From Clostridia bacterium (GTDB lineage: Bacteria > Bacillota > Clostridia > Acetivibrionales > DSM-2933): 64,000 nucleotides of DNA. The notes below the pieces were generated by a model. The model was not told the origin of the DNA and did no database searches. It worked only from the letters and a program-made list of their open reading frames with translations. Location of the stretch: positions 1-64,000 of the forward strand of contig JAOABQ010000011.1 in assembly GCA_026418275.1 (NCBI GenBank), in the 5' to 3' direction. This document shows, piece after piece, positions 53,733 to 62,440 of the stretch. Position numbers and translations under genes: made by a program. The number at the start of each line of letters is the position of its first letter. The first letter of the stretch is position 1.

Positions 53733-54321
53733 GACAAAAACCCCCTTTTTAAGTTAACTGTTTTTTCACTCAACACACATTCTTTATGCCGTTTTTAAAC
53801 AGTAAAAGTCTCTATAAATTAATGTATATTGAGGAAAAATATTATATTTATCTAAAACAATTTTATAACAATTCATTGCCTGATGGAAGTGACGATTGTC
53901 ATTATTTTTACAATGGATCTTTTTAATTGTATTGACATAAAGAGGGGGTTTGTAGAGATAAAAATTTTAAAAAATAGGGCGTTTAAAGGTTGTTAACGGT
54001 TACATTTAAAACCTGAATTTGCATATAATAAAAGGAGATAATAAAAGTATGAATTCATAATTTAGAGTAATAAAGAGTAATTTTAAATTATTTAACTGAA
54101 TTCACTTAAAATGCTTGAATTTTATTGATTACAAGAGTATACTGGTACTAGGTGTATAACATGCGATTCTATTTATTCTATGAAAAAGGCGGTGAAACAG
54201 ATTGAGTAATGACCCTTACCCTAGTAACTGCAATTACCAATTAAATCGCATCAGGGTGGGGATAGGATTGCTCTCTGGCTGTCTGTAATATATCCTCGCC
54301 CCTTAGAGAGGAGGATGTATC
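53733..54321. other. Long intergenic region with a structured leader before corA
   Basis: 589 bases. TTGACA (53932-53937) occurs without a good -10. ATGAATTCAT (54049-54058) is a short palindrome behind an AAAGGAG. The last 130 bases are clearly less AT-rich: GGTGGGGATA (54256-54265) and TATCCTCGCCCC (54289-54300) can pair, and this lies just before the corA SD, so the leader may fold. It does not match the M-box, NiCo or yybP-ykoY motifs as far as I can recall them. A 14-codon frame begins at 54161. Confidence 0.4.
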
Positions 54322-55308
54322 TTGCTTTCAATTCCGATTTTCGTAAACAAAAAAGTAAAACACTTTGATTTAAAAAAGCCACCCGCAGAAGTAAAGGTAA
54401 TGGAATATAATGGATTAAAGTGGATCGATATTGTCAAACCCACGAAAATAGAAACCGAAATGCTGCAGCAGCAATTTGACTTCCATGAACTGCTTTTGGA
54501 GGACTGTCTCACCGAGCATCAGAGGTCAAAGGTGGATGATTATGACGATTATTGCTTTATCGTACTCCACCTGCCAAGATATAAAAAAGAATTAATGAGG
54601 CTTGATTCGGAGGAGATTGATATCTTTCTCGGTTCCAATTACCTTGTGACACTGCATGAAGGTGAGTTAAAGCCGCTCGTTGCTTTATCCCGTATGTGCC
54701 AATCAAAAGAGGAGTTAAGGGAAAAGTATATGAGTGAGGGATCCGCACTTCTATTATATGAAATCGTCAAGCGGTTATTTGACTACTGCTATCCGGTTTT
54801 AGATAAAATTGGACACACTATTGACCATATCAATAAAAACATATTTAAGGACCGGTCCAGAGAAATGCTGGAAAGCATTGCGAGAACCAAGATGGAGGTC
54901 ATTAACTACAGAAGAATTATTAAGCCCCTAAGGCCGGTTATATTGACGCTGGAAAAAGTGATCGCAAAATATCTGCCGGAGGATATGGAAGTATATTTTG
55001 ATGATATTACGGATAAAGCGGAAAAAGTGTGGGATATGTTGGAAAACTATAAAGAGGTAATCGAATCGGTAGATAATACTTTCAGTTCACTAACCAACCA
55101 TACCATCAATAACTTGATGCGCACTTTTACCATTATTCAGGTTTTAATACTTCCTATGATACTTGTGAGCGGGCTTTTTTCCATGAATGTAGAGGGAATT
55201 CCCATGCATAAATATCATTTTGCATTTTGGATTGTTTTTGGGATGATTTTTATACCGACGGGGTTAATCGGTACGACAATGCTTTTAAAAAGAAAAAAGT
55301 GGTTTTAG
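54322..55308 (+). CDS. corA: CorA-family divalent metal transporter
   Basis: A 328-residue membrane channel/transporter: long N-terminal cytoplasmic domain with the funnel helix (about 130-265) and two C-terminal membrane helices (about 268-290 and 300-322). CorA proteins carry GMN at the end of the first helix; here the sequence is LFSMNVEGIPMH, so Gly is replaced by Ser. The loop is the selectivity filter for Mg2+, Co2+ or Ni2+, so ion preference may be altered. The start is TTG with GAGAGGAGG eight bases upstream. A terminator follows. Confidence 0.88.
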   Translation: MLSIPIFVNKKVKHFDLKKPPAEVKVMEYNGLKWIDIVKPTKIETEMLQQQFDFHELLLEDCLTEHQRSKVDDYDDYCFIVLHLPRYKKELMRLDSEEIDIFLGSNYLVTLHEGELKPLVALSRMCQSKEELREKYMSEGSALLLYEIVKRLFDYCYPVLDKIGHTIDHINKNIFKDRSREMLESIARTKMEVINYRRIIKPLRPVILTLEKVIAKYLPEDMEVYFDDITDKAEKVWDMLENYKEVIESVDNTFSSLTNHTINNLMRTFTIIQVLILPMILVSGLFSMNVEGIPMHKYHFAFWIVFGMIFIPTGLIGTTMLLKRKKWF

Positions 55309-55350
55309 CGATATAAATAAAAATAAGATGAAACAGGACAAAATTGACCG

Positions 55351-55386
55351 GCACGGCGTCTAACTTGAGAGAAGCCGTGCTTTTTA
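55351..55386 (+). terminator. Intrinsic terminator after corA
   Basis: GGCACGGC and GCCGTGC form a stem around a 16-base loop, followed by TTTTT. Confidence 0.85.
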
Positions 55387-55404
55387 CGTTATATGATTGT
55401 GATA

Positions 55405-55457
55405 CTATGACTTTTTTAAAAAAATTGTGACTTTTGATTAAAAAGTTGTGACTTTTG
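55405..55457 (+). promoter_or_regulatory. Three direct repeats with two-helical-turn spacing upstream of the response regulator
   Basis: CTATGACTTTTT (55405), TTGTGACTTTTG (55425-55436) and TTGTGACTTTTG (55446-55457) recur every 20-21 bases. They lie just before a TATGAT (55486-55491) and about 80-130 bases before the response regulator gene. Confidence 0.6.
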
Positions 55458-55538
55458 GCATCTTCTAATTTGCTTAAAAAAGCGGTATGATAGTAATGAT
55501 ATATGATGTTATTTAAAAAAGCAGGTGAAAAAAGAAAA

Positions 55539-56186
55539 ATGATTAGGGTTATAATCGTAGATGATCAGGTCATATTAAGGGAAAGTTTAAAATTCATTGT
55601 AGAGCAGGATGACGAAATTGAAGTAATCGGGCTTGCCGGAGATGGAAACGAAGCGCTGGAAATGTGCGGAAAGCTTAAGCCGGATGTTGTACTCATGGAC
55701 ATTATGATGCCAAATTGCAATGGTGTCGAAGGAACTGCGTTAATTAAAAATACATACAAGGATATTAAGGTTTTAATATTGACTACATTCAGTGATACGG
55801 AAAATATATCAAGTGCTCTGAAAAATGGAGCAGATGGGTATGTGTTGAAAGATATAAAGCCGGATGAACTGATTCTTGCCATAAAAAGTGTTGCGCAAGG
55901 TCTGGGAGTTATTCATCCAAATGCTTTTAATACCGTCGTAAAGCAGTTTGATACACCGGGCATTAAGGTGGTGAATCCGTTAAACAGCATTGATCTAGGG
56001 CTAAGCAGTAAAGATATTGATATCATTCGCCTTATTGTGGGTGGAAAAAACAATAAGGAAATTGCTACCGAGCTTTTTCTTTCGGAAGGAAATATAAAAA
56101 ATTCTGTAGCTGCAATACTGGATAAGCTCAAGTTGAAAGACCGTACCCAACTGGCTGTTTTTGCGGTGAAAAACAATATAGTATAA
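55539..56186 (+). CDS. Orphan NarL-type response regulator
   Basis: A 215-residue response regulator: receiver with Asp8-Asp9, phospho-acceptor Asp54 (VLMDIMMP), Thr near 82 and Lys near 104 (VLKDIKPDE); C-terminal LuxR-type HTH (LSSKDIDIIRLIVGGKNNKE then EGNIKNSVAAILDKL). The ATG at 55539 has AGGTGA 11 bases upstream; the frame is open from 55503. No kinase is adjacent, so the partner is elsewhere. The direct repeats upstream may be its own binding sites. Confidence 0.88.
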   Translation: MIRVIIVDDQVILRESLKFIVEQDDEIEVIGLAGDGNEALEMCGKLKPDVVLMDIMMPNCNGVEGTALIKNTYKDIKVLILTTFSDTENISSALKNGADGYVLKDIKPDELILAIKSVAQGLGVIHPNAFNTVVKQFDTPGIKVVNPLNSIDLGLSSKDIDIIRLIVGGKNNKEIATELFLSEGNIKNSVAAILDKLKLKDRTQLAVFAVKNNIV

Positions 56187-56208
56187 AGCCCCGTGAAGGG
56201 GTTTTTAT
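56186..56208 (+). terminator. Intrinsic terminator after response regulator
   Basis: AAGCCCC gtgaa GGGGTTTTTA, starting at the stop codon. Confidence 0.88.
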
Positions 56209-56210
56209 AC

Positions 56211-56314
56211 TATAGATAACGAAGTGTAAACATAAGTAAAATTCGAGAGACGAAATACCTGGTTTACTTAGGTGTCAGAAATCGAAATCTTACTTTTACA
56301 GTTCGTTATCTATA
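56211..56314. repeat. 104-bp imperfect palindrome (MITE-like)
   Basis: TATAGATAACGAA at the left end is repeated exactly inverted at the right end (TTCGTTATCTATA); the match continues inward with TGTAAA/TTTACA and, with gaps, to about 38 bases per arm. An inner ACCT/AGGT pair lies in the centre. Its terminal repeats and position between convergent genes suggest a small non-autonomous mobile element or a folded RNA signal. No second copy exists in this window. Confidence 0.55.
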
Positions 56315-56366
56315 TATGATGGGGGCATATCTTTGCTTTAAATTTATAAGGTATAATGGCTCAACA

Positions 56367-58934
56367 TTACCCCTCCCAGGCTTTTAGATAAATTTCCTTT
56401 AACTCATCCACTAAAGGCATTCTTGGGTTCGTTCCGGTACATTGGTCTGCAAATGCGTTATTTGCCAGGTAATCCAGCTGTCTTTCAAGTTCTTCCCGCC
56501 TGATGCCGGCAGCGTTTAACGAAAGCGGGATGTCAACTTCAACCATGAGCTTCTTTATGGCATCTATGAGTGCGTTGACACCTTCCTCTGTAGTTGAAGC
56601 ATTAAGACCTAAATATCTTGATATTTCAGCATACCTCTCATTGGCATGAGGATACTCATACTTGGGATAAGCAATAAATTTTGTGGGACGGCTTGCGTTA
56701 TACTGAATTACATAAGGCATAAGAATCGCATTGCCCCGGCCGTGAGGAATTCCAAAGGTGGCACCCAGATTGTGGGCCATACTGTGGTTAATACCAAGAA
56801 ATGCGTTGGTAAACGCCATCCCTGCCATGGAAGATGCATTGGCCATTTTCTCCCGGGCCTCTTTGTCTTGAGGGTTTTTATATGCTCTTGGAAGATAGCG
56901 GAATACCAGCTCAATGGCTTTAAGTGCCAAAGCGTCTGTATAATCCGATGCCATAACCGACACGTAGGACTCAATGGAATGGGTCAGTACATCCATTCCT
57001 GTATCGGAAGTTACGGAAGGTGGAACGGTATAAGTCAATTCAGGGTCGATAATAGCGATATCCGGTGTAAGTTCATAGTCAGCCAGAGGGTATTTTATAC
57101 CTTTGATTTTATCCGTGATTACAGCAAAGGCAGTTATTTCAGAACCTGTTCCTGCTGTAGTTGGGATTGCCACAAACCTTGCTTTTTTACCCAGGTCAGG
57201 AAAACGGACAGCCCTTTTTCGAATATCCATAAATTTTAGTCTCAACATCTCAAATTCCGTGTTCTCATATTCATAAAAGAGCCACATCCCTTTGGCCGCG
57301 TCAATTGCAGATCCTCCCCCGAAGGCGATGATAATATCAGGGTTAAACTTATTCATCTCTCTAACCCCTTTATAAACCGTTTCCACAGAAGGATCCGGTT
57401 CAACGTCTTGGAATATTTCAAACTTCATTCCCGTTTTTTCAAGGTGATATAACGCCTTATCCACCAAACCGATTTTTACCATGGAAGCATCGGTGACGAT
57501 AAATACCCGGTTTCCCTTAAGCTTTGAGAGGTACTGCAGTGAGCCGGGCTCAAAGTATATTTTAGGAGGAATCTTAAACCATTTCATAGTAACCGTCCTT
57601 TTTGCGACCCTTTTAATATTAATCAGGTTTGAGGTACTAACATTTTGTGTTGTTGAATTTTTACCCATGGTACCGCAGCCTAATGTTAAAGAGGGCCTGT
57701 AATTGTTATAAAGATCGCCGATGGCCCCTTGGGATGAAGGGGAATTTACAATCAGCCTTCCAGCTCTGACTTTTTCGCTGAATTCCCGAATAACAGCGTC
57801 ATTTTCCGAGTGGATTACAGCAGAATGGCCTAAACCGCCAAATTCGGTCATTTCTTCACACTTTCTGATTCCCTCCTTATAATTGTCTACAATATAGAAA
57901 GCAAGGATTGGACTCAGTTTTTCCCGGGAAAGCGGATAATCAGGGCCAACACCTTCTAGGGGGGCTACCAGAATTTTAGTATCTTTGGGTACAGAGAAGC
58001 CGGTCATTTCAGCAATTTTATAAGCCGGTTGGCCTACGATTTTAGGATTCATGGCACATTTTTCTTCATCAATGGCTGTTTCAGAGAGCATTCTTATTTC
58101 GTTTTCGTTTAGAAAATAGCATCCCATGTCCTTCATAATCGTTACGATCTCATCTGCAATTTCCCTGTCTACAATTAAGGCTTGTTCGGATGCGCAGATC
58201 ATGCCATTATCAAATGTTTTACTCAAAATTAAATCGGATACAGCTCTTTTGGTGTTAGCGGACTTTTCTATATAACAGGGAACATTACCCGGTCCAACCC
58301 CAAGGGCAGGTTTTCCGGTGCTGTATGCAGCTTGAACCATGCTTGCTCCACCTGTAGCGAGAACCATGGAAACATCAGGATGGTTCATGAGAATTTTTGT
58401 TGCATCCACAGAAGGGTGTTCGATCCATTGGATACAATACTTTGGAGCCCCTGCCTTTACTGCTGCGTCCCTAACAATTCTGGCAGATTCTGCGGAGCAT
58501 TTTTGTGCTTTTGGATGAAAACTGAATATAATCGGGTTTCTGGTTTTAACAGCAATTAATGCTTTAAAAAGTGTGGTGGAAGTGGGGTTGGTAACCGGAG
58601 TTACCCCTGCAACGGTACCGACCGGCTCGGCAACTTCAAAATAGTTGTCTTCCTCATTTTCACTCACGATCCCAACCGTTTTGTCATATTTAATACTGTG
58701 ATATACATACTCGGTTGCAAACAGGTTCTTTATCACCTTATCCTCATAGATACCCATTCCGGTTTCATCCGCAGCGAGTTTGGCAAGCTCCATATGTTTT
58801 TCTATTCCTGCAAAGGTCATAACTTTCACAATACGGTCAATAGCTTCCTGATTAAGGCTTTTATATTCTTCTTGAGCGCTTGCGGCGTTTTTTACCAATT
58901 GGCTGATCATGTCGTGCACTTCATGTTTTTCCAT
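56367..58934 (-). CDS. adhE: Bifunctional acetaldehyde/alcohol dehydrogenase AdhE
   Basis: Reduces acetyl-CoA to acetaldehyde and then to ethanol, using NADH; forms long spirosomes. 855 residues. The N-terminal aldehyde dehydrogenase half contains Cys247 in NGMICASEQA, and the C-terminal iron-dependent alcohol dehydrogenase half contains the metal motifs (GGSAIDAAKGMW, GINHSMAHNLG, GIPHGRGNAILMPYV). The ATG at 58934 has AGGAGG eight bases upstream. Two Rex-like sites upstream predict induction when NADH accumulates. It is a single gene and central to ethanol fermentation. Confidence 0.97.
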   Translation of the reverse strand: MEKHEVHDMISQLVKNAASAQEEYKSLNQEAIDRIVKVMTFAGIEKHMELAKLAADETGMGIYEDKVIKNLFATEYVYHSIKYDKTVGIVSENEEDNYFEVAEPVGTVAGVTPVTNPTSTTLFKALIAVKTRNPIIFSFHPKAQKCSAESARIVRDAAVKAGAPKYCIQWIEHPSVDATKILMNHPDVSMVLATGGASMVQAAYSTGKPALGVGPGNVPCYIEKSANTKRAVSDLILSKTFDNGMICASEQALIVDREIADEIVTIMKDMGCYFLNENEIRMLSETAIDEEKCAMNPKIVGQPAYKIAEMTGFSVPKDTKILVAPLEGVGPDYPLSREKLSPILAFYIVDNYKEGIRKCEEMTEFGGLGHSAVIHSENDAVIREFSEKVRAGRLIVNSPSSQGAIGDLYNNYRPSLTLGCGTMGKNSTTQNVSTSNLINIKRVAKRTVTMKWFKIPPKIYFEPGSLQYLSKLKGNRVFIVTDASMVKIGLVDKALYHLEKTGMKFEIFQDVEPDPSVETVYKGVREMNKFNPDIIIAFGGGSAIDAAKGMWLFYEYENTEFEMLRLKFMDIRKRAVRFPDLGKKARFVAIPTTAGTGSEITAFAVITDKIKGIKYPLADYELTPDIAIIDPELTYTVPPSVTSDTGMDVLTHSIESYVSVMASDYTDALALKAIELVFRYLPRAYKNPQDKEAREKMANASSMAGMAFTNAFLGINHSMAHNLGATFGIPHGRGNAILMPYVIQYNASRPTKFIAYPKYEYPHANERYAEISRYLGLNASTTEEGVNALIDAIKKLMVEVDIPLSLNAAGIRREELERQLDYLANNAFADQCTGTNPRMPLVDELKEIYLKAWEG

Positions 58935-58948
58935 GTGAAGCACCTCCT

Positions 58949-58962
58949 GTTAAAAAAATAAC
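58949..58962. promoter_or_regulatory. Rex-like operator next to adhE ribosome site
   Basis: GTTAAAAAAATAAC, close to the Rex core GTTAANNNNTTAAC with one changed base; it directly abuts the adhE SD. Confidence 0.55.
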
Positions 58963-59013
58963 AACAGTTCCTAATATTATTATACCCTTCGCATTTAATA
59001 ATAAACAAAGAAA

Positions 59014-59032
59014 TTGTTAAAAAAATAACGAA
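59014..59032. promoter_or_regulatory. Second Rex-like operator upstream of adhE
   Basis: TTGTTAAAAAAATAACGAA contains the same 14-base core (59016-59029), 67 bases from the first copy. It lies where the adhE promoter is expected. Confidence 0.6.
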
Positions 59033-59195
59033 TTGTAAATGTTATATATGCGGTAAGGTGCGGATCCTAGAAAAGCCAATGAAACATGGAATTTATGTGA
59101 TGACATATTTAGATAAAAATGTTATCATATAAGTGAAAGCCTTCTTTTATACGTTACTCCGTTTTAAAATTAAAGAATATATTGGAGGGGATAGT

Positions 59196-60002
59196 TTGAA
59201 AATATCTTTTTCTACGCTCGGTTGCCCTGGATGGTCTTGGGAGGATATGCTTGTAACTGCAAAAGATCTTGGATTTAATGGGATAGAAATTCGTGGTATT
59301 GAAAACGAACTGTATGTTCCCAAGGCAAATCCTTTTTTGCCTTCAAATATCGGAAAAACAAAAGATAGATTACATAAGCTAAGTTTGGAAATCCCTTGTC
59401 TGACTTCATCATGTTATCTGTTTGAAAAGTCAAATATTGACTTCTTTATTGAGGAAGGAAAGGATTACGTTGATTTGGCAAATAGGCTTGGGACTCCTTA
59501 TGTCCGTGTGTTGGGGGATTCGGATCCTGCACCCGAAAGAGACATTGATTTTGACTTTGTGGCTTCCAACCTTTCCACCTTATCCGACTATGCAGAGGGA
59601 AAGAATGTAAAGGTTCTAATTGAAACAAACGGATTTTTTGCCGATTCAAACCAAATGCTGAAGATGATGGAGAAGGTTAAAAGTCCAAACTTAGGTGTCC
59701 TTTGGGATATCCATCACCCCTTCCGTTTTGCAAATGAGCCTGTGAAGGAAACTTACAGTAAACTTAAAAACTATATACAATTCATACACATCAAGGATTC
59801 ATCCATTGAAAACGGGAAAGTAAAGTATAAAATGATGGGACATGGGGATATTCCGGTAAAAGAAGTATTATTGTTACTAAAAGAGAATCAATACAGTGGC
59901 TATGTCTCGCTGGAATGGGTGAAACGCTGGTGTATGGATCTGGAAGAGCCGGGAGTTGTTTTTTCCCACTTCGCAAATTATATCCATGATATCACACAGT
60001 AA
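59196..60002 (+). CDS. Sugar phosphate isomerase/epimerase (AP endonuclease 2-like TIM barrel)
   Basis: A 268-residue TIM-barrel protein of the IolE/xylose isomerase-like family. Conserved parts: FSTLGCPGWSWEDML, NGIEIRG, VLIETNGFF (metal glutamate), GVLWDIHHPF (metal aspartate and histidine), FIHIKDS and GYVSLEW. It likely isomerises or epimerises a sugar or inositol derivative; the substrate cannot be told. The start is TTG at 59196 with GGAGGGG seven bases upstream. Single gene, terminator after it. Confidence 0.85.
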   Translation: MKISFSTLGCPGWSWEDMLVTAKDLGFNGIEIRGIENELYVPKANPFLPSNIGKTKDRLHKLSLEIPCLTSSCYLFEKSNIDFFIEEGKDYVDLANRLGTPYVRVLGDSDPAPERDIDFDFVASNLSTLSDYAEGKNVKVLIETNGFFADSNQMLKMMEKVKSPNLGVLWDIHHPFRFANEPVKETYSKLKNYIQFIHIKDSSIENGKVKYKMMGHGDIPVKEVLLLLKENQYSGYVSLEWVKRWCMDLEEPGVVFSHFANYIHDITQ

Positions 60003-60095
60003 CCGGTGCTAACGGCATCTCTTTAGGTTGGCCCAAAACATGAATAGCATCTTAACAAAATTTTGGGTATAATAATAAAAGAGAATAAGTTTAAT

Positions 60096-60124
60096 TAAAA
60101 GCAAACCGTTTGGTTTGCTTTTTA
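60096..60124 (+). terminator. Intrinsic terminator
   Basis: AAAAGCAAACC gttt GGTTTGCTTTTT after the isomerase-like gene. Confidence 0.9.
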
Positions 60125-60172
60125 AATGGAGAAAAATAGATTTGGTAGAAATTTCGGATAAAGGAGACAGCC

Positions 60173-60733
60173 ATGCGTTCATTTATAGGCATTGATTTTA
60201 GTAAAGAGTTAAAGAGTAAAATAGCCGATATTCAGATGAAGTTAAGAAGTGATGCGGATGTTGGCAGGTGGAAGTATATTGACAATTTTCATCTTACACT
60301 TAAATTTTTGGATGAAATCTCCAAAGAGCAAACGGATGACATCCATCAGAAGCTTGAAGAAATCAGCGAAAGAACAGAAAAGTTTGAGCTAAGGCTTGAG
60401 GAATTGGGGAATTTCCCGGGAAAAGATAAGATCCGGGTTGTGTGGCTCAGTGTGGGTGGAGAGCTGGAACGTTTGCATCATCTACAAAGGCAAATAGATC
60501 AGGCTCTTGAGCTTATTGGGTTTGAGAAGGAAAAAAGAAAGTATACACCCCACATTACAATTGCCCAGGATGTCCGGTTTCGTTCACACTTTGAAGAAGT
60601 AAAAAAACGGGTTTTGTTGGATACCCTTCCTAGCATAAAGGTAGACAAGTTATATTTATTTAAGAGTGAACAGATAGGAAATAAAAGGGTTTATACTCCC
60701 GTAAGAGAATATAAACTCTATGATCCATTTTAA
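60173..60733 (+). CDS. thpR: RNA 2',3'-cyclic phosphodiesterase
   Basis: A 186-residue 2H phosphoesterase. Both catalytic motifs are present: HLTL (His40) and HITI in YTPHITIAQ. The N-terminus RSFIGIDFS and length match ThpR/LigT, which hydrolyses cyclic phosphates at RNA ends. SD AAGGAGA precedes the ATG. It lies about 100 bases before the CapA-like gene. Confidence 0.93.
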   Translation: MRSFIGIDFSKELKSKIADIQMKLRSDADVGRWKYIDNFHLTLKFLDEISKEQTDDIHQKLEEISERTEKFELRLEELGNFPGKDKIRVVWLSVGGELERLHHLQRQIDQALELIGFEKEKRKYTPHITIAQDVRFRSHFEEVKKRVLLDTLPSIKVDKLYLFKSEQIGNKRVYTPVREYKLYDPF

Positions 60734-60829
60734 AAAGATATTAAGCACCGTCATTGCGTGTTTTACCATAGAATGTCCGGTGAAATTATCTGTCCTATAT
60801 GGAAAAAAGTATTAAAGGGGAAAAGCAAT

Positions 60830-62035
60830 ATGAAAAAGTGGGGATTTGTTGTTCTTGTGCTTGCAGCTGTACTGGCTGTATTTGGAGGAATATGGGTTTT
60901 TATCAACATGGAGAAAGACGTGAAAGTAGTATCTGCCGATGAAAAGTCAGGTACACCTGAAACTACAGCACTGAAAATGCTGACCTATTCACCTTCTCCA
61001 GGGAATGCAACTCCTTCTTCGGAACCTCAGATAGACAGAAAGAATACCTTAAGAATCACTGCGGTAGGGGACATTCTTTTAGGCAGGGGAGTGGGGGGAA
61101 GACTTCAGAAGGATAAAAAAGGATATATTTATCCTTTTGAAAAGGTGGTGCACTATTTAAAAGAAGGGGATATTGTGTTCGGAAATTTGGAAGAACCTAT
61201 TACCTCCAGTCAGCATGGCCTTTTGGGAATCCGTGAGGGGGGGAAATATGTATTAAAGAACGAAGTTGAAGCATTTAACGGTATAAAGTATGCGGGTTTT
61301 AATCTTCTCAACCTGGCAAATAATCACATCTTGGATTATTATGATATAGGACTTAATGATACCATAAGAATATTGGATCAAAATCAAATTGCCCATTCGG
61401 GTGCTGGGAAGGATTTGGAGGAAGCCAGAAAGCTTGCAATTATTGAGAAAAAGGGCGTTAAGGTTGGAATGCTTTCATATACGGATATGTCCGAAGTGCT
61501 TTATAAAGGAAACCCGCCCATTAGGTTTAGAGCAGAAAAGGATAGATATGGCGTCGCGCCGAGGAACTATGATTATATCAGGGAAGATATAGAGAAAGCA
61601 AAGGGACAGGTAGATTTATTGATTATTTCCCTCCATTGGGGAAAGGAAGAGAGTTTTGATGTTTTACCCGAGCAGGTAGAAATGTCCCATAAGCTTTTAG
61701 ACCAAGGGGCGGATATCATATTAGGCCATCACCCCCATCAATTTCAGGGGATTGAGATTTATAAAGGAAAACCTATCATTTATAGTTTAGGGAATTTTAT
61801 TTTTGATCAAAACGACCCTGAAAACCAGGAAGCCTTTATTTTGCAGATGGATTTTGAGAAGAAAAGACTCACGAACTTTTATGCCATTCCCATCAAAACG
61901 GTGAACAAGACACAAGTGGTTGTACCCGAAGGAGCGGCTTCAGATAATCTGTTAAAAAGAGAAGCGGAGCTTTGCTTAAAGCTTAATACACCTTGCGAAA
62001 TCAAGGAAAATAAACTGATTTTCAAAATAAACTAA
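60830..62035 (+). CDS. CapA-family metallophosphatase-like membrane protein
   Basis: A 401-residue protein with an N-terminal membrane anchor (about 5-27), a Thr/Ser/Pro-rich spacer and a PGA_cap/CapA domain (about 70-400). Metallophosphoesterase-like motifs are visible: VGDILLGRG, NLEEPIT, NLANNHILDY, LHWGKEE and GHHPHQFQG. Homologues take part in poly-gamma-glutamate or capsule synthesis, but many orphan copies have no known role; no capB or capC is nearby. The ATG at 60830 with AAAGGGG ten bases upstream is preferred over an in-frame start 24 codons earlier. Confidence 0.87.
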   Translation: MKKWGFVVLVLAAVLAVFGGIWVFINMEKDVKVVSADEKSGTPETTALKMLTYSPSPGNATPSSEPQIDRKNTLRITAVGDILLGRGVGGRLQKDKKGYIYPFEKVVHYLKEGDIVFGNLEEPITSSQHGLLGIREGGKYVLKNEVEAFNGIKYAGFNLLNLANNHILDYYDIGLNDTIRILDQNQIAHSGAGKDLEEARKLAIIEKKGVKVGMLSYTDMSEVLYKGNPPIRFRAEKDRYGVAPRNYDYIREDIEKAKGQVDLLIISLHWGKEESFDVLPEQVEMSHKLLDQGADIILGHHPHQFQGIEIYKGKPIIYSLGNFIFDQNDPENQEAFILQMDFEKKRLTNFYAIPIKTVNKTQVVVPEGAASDNLLKREAELCLKLNTPCEIKENKLIFKIN

Positions 62036-62111
62036 ATTTTAATGATTAAAAGGATTTTTCCCTTTGGATTTAGAATATATATAAGGAATATAAATTTCAA
62101 GGAGGAATGAT

Positions 62112-62357
62112 ATGAATCTTATTAAATGTTTGTTTTGCGGAAAAGTCACTAAGATTCATAAAATTAATGTACAAAAAACCATCAATAGCAAAACGGTAAC
62201 ATTAGCTAACGCGCCTGTTTATTATTGTGAAGTTTGTAAAGAAACATTCTATCCAAAAGAGGTGCAAGATTCGTTCAGATACATAAAGGATAGGGGCTTG
62301 GAAACCAAAGGAATCCTGTATAACTTTGATGATATGAGTAAAAAAGTTTCCGATTAA
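62112..62357 (+). CDS. YgiT/MqsA-type zinc finger protein
   Basis: An 81-residue protein with two CxxC pairs (CLFCGK and CEVCKE) spaced as in the N-terminal zinc domain of MqsA antitoxins, followed by the family phrase ETFYPKEVQDSF. The DNA-binding HTH half of full MqsA is missing, as in many clostridial YgiT-type proteins. No toxin gene is adjacent. SD AAGGAGGAA precedes the ATG. Confidence 0.8.
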   Translation: MNLIKCLFCGKVTKIHKINVQKTINSKTVTLANAPVYYCEVCKETFYPKEVQDSFRYIKDRGLETKGILYNFDDMSKKVSD

Positions 62358-62375
62358 AATAACCTTTACAAAGTA

Positions 62376-62416
62376 GAAAAAGCTTTCGGATGGATGGGTC
62401 CCCGGAAGCTTTTTAA
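62376..62416. terminator. Terminator after the zinc finger gene
   Basis: AAAAAGCTTTCGG pairs with CCGGAAGCTTTTT. T-runs exist on both sides, so it can also act on minus-strand transcripts coming from the candidate RNA gene. Confidence 0.9.
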
Positions 62417-62440
62417 TTATGCATTTTAACTATATAAAAT

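Noticed and set aside
54185-54321. M-box magnesium riboswitch before corA
   Set aside because: The conserved M-box segments, as I recall them, do not appear; only a general hairpin is visible.
60068-60124. Promoter plus attenuator from TATAAT at 60068 to the following hairpin
   Set aside because: No -35 lies at a workable distance; the hairpin is explained as the terminator of the upstream gene.
62112-62357. Complete mqsRA toxin-antitoxin pair
   Set aside because: Only the zinc-finger part is present and no toxin-like gene lies next to it.
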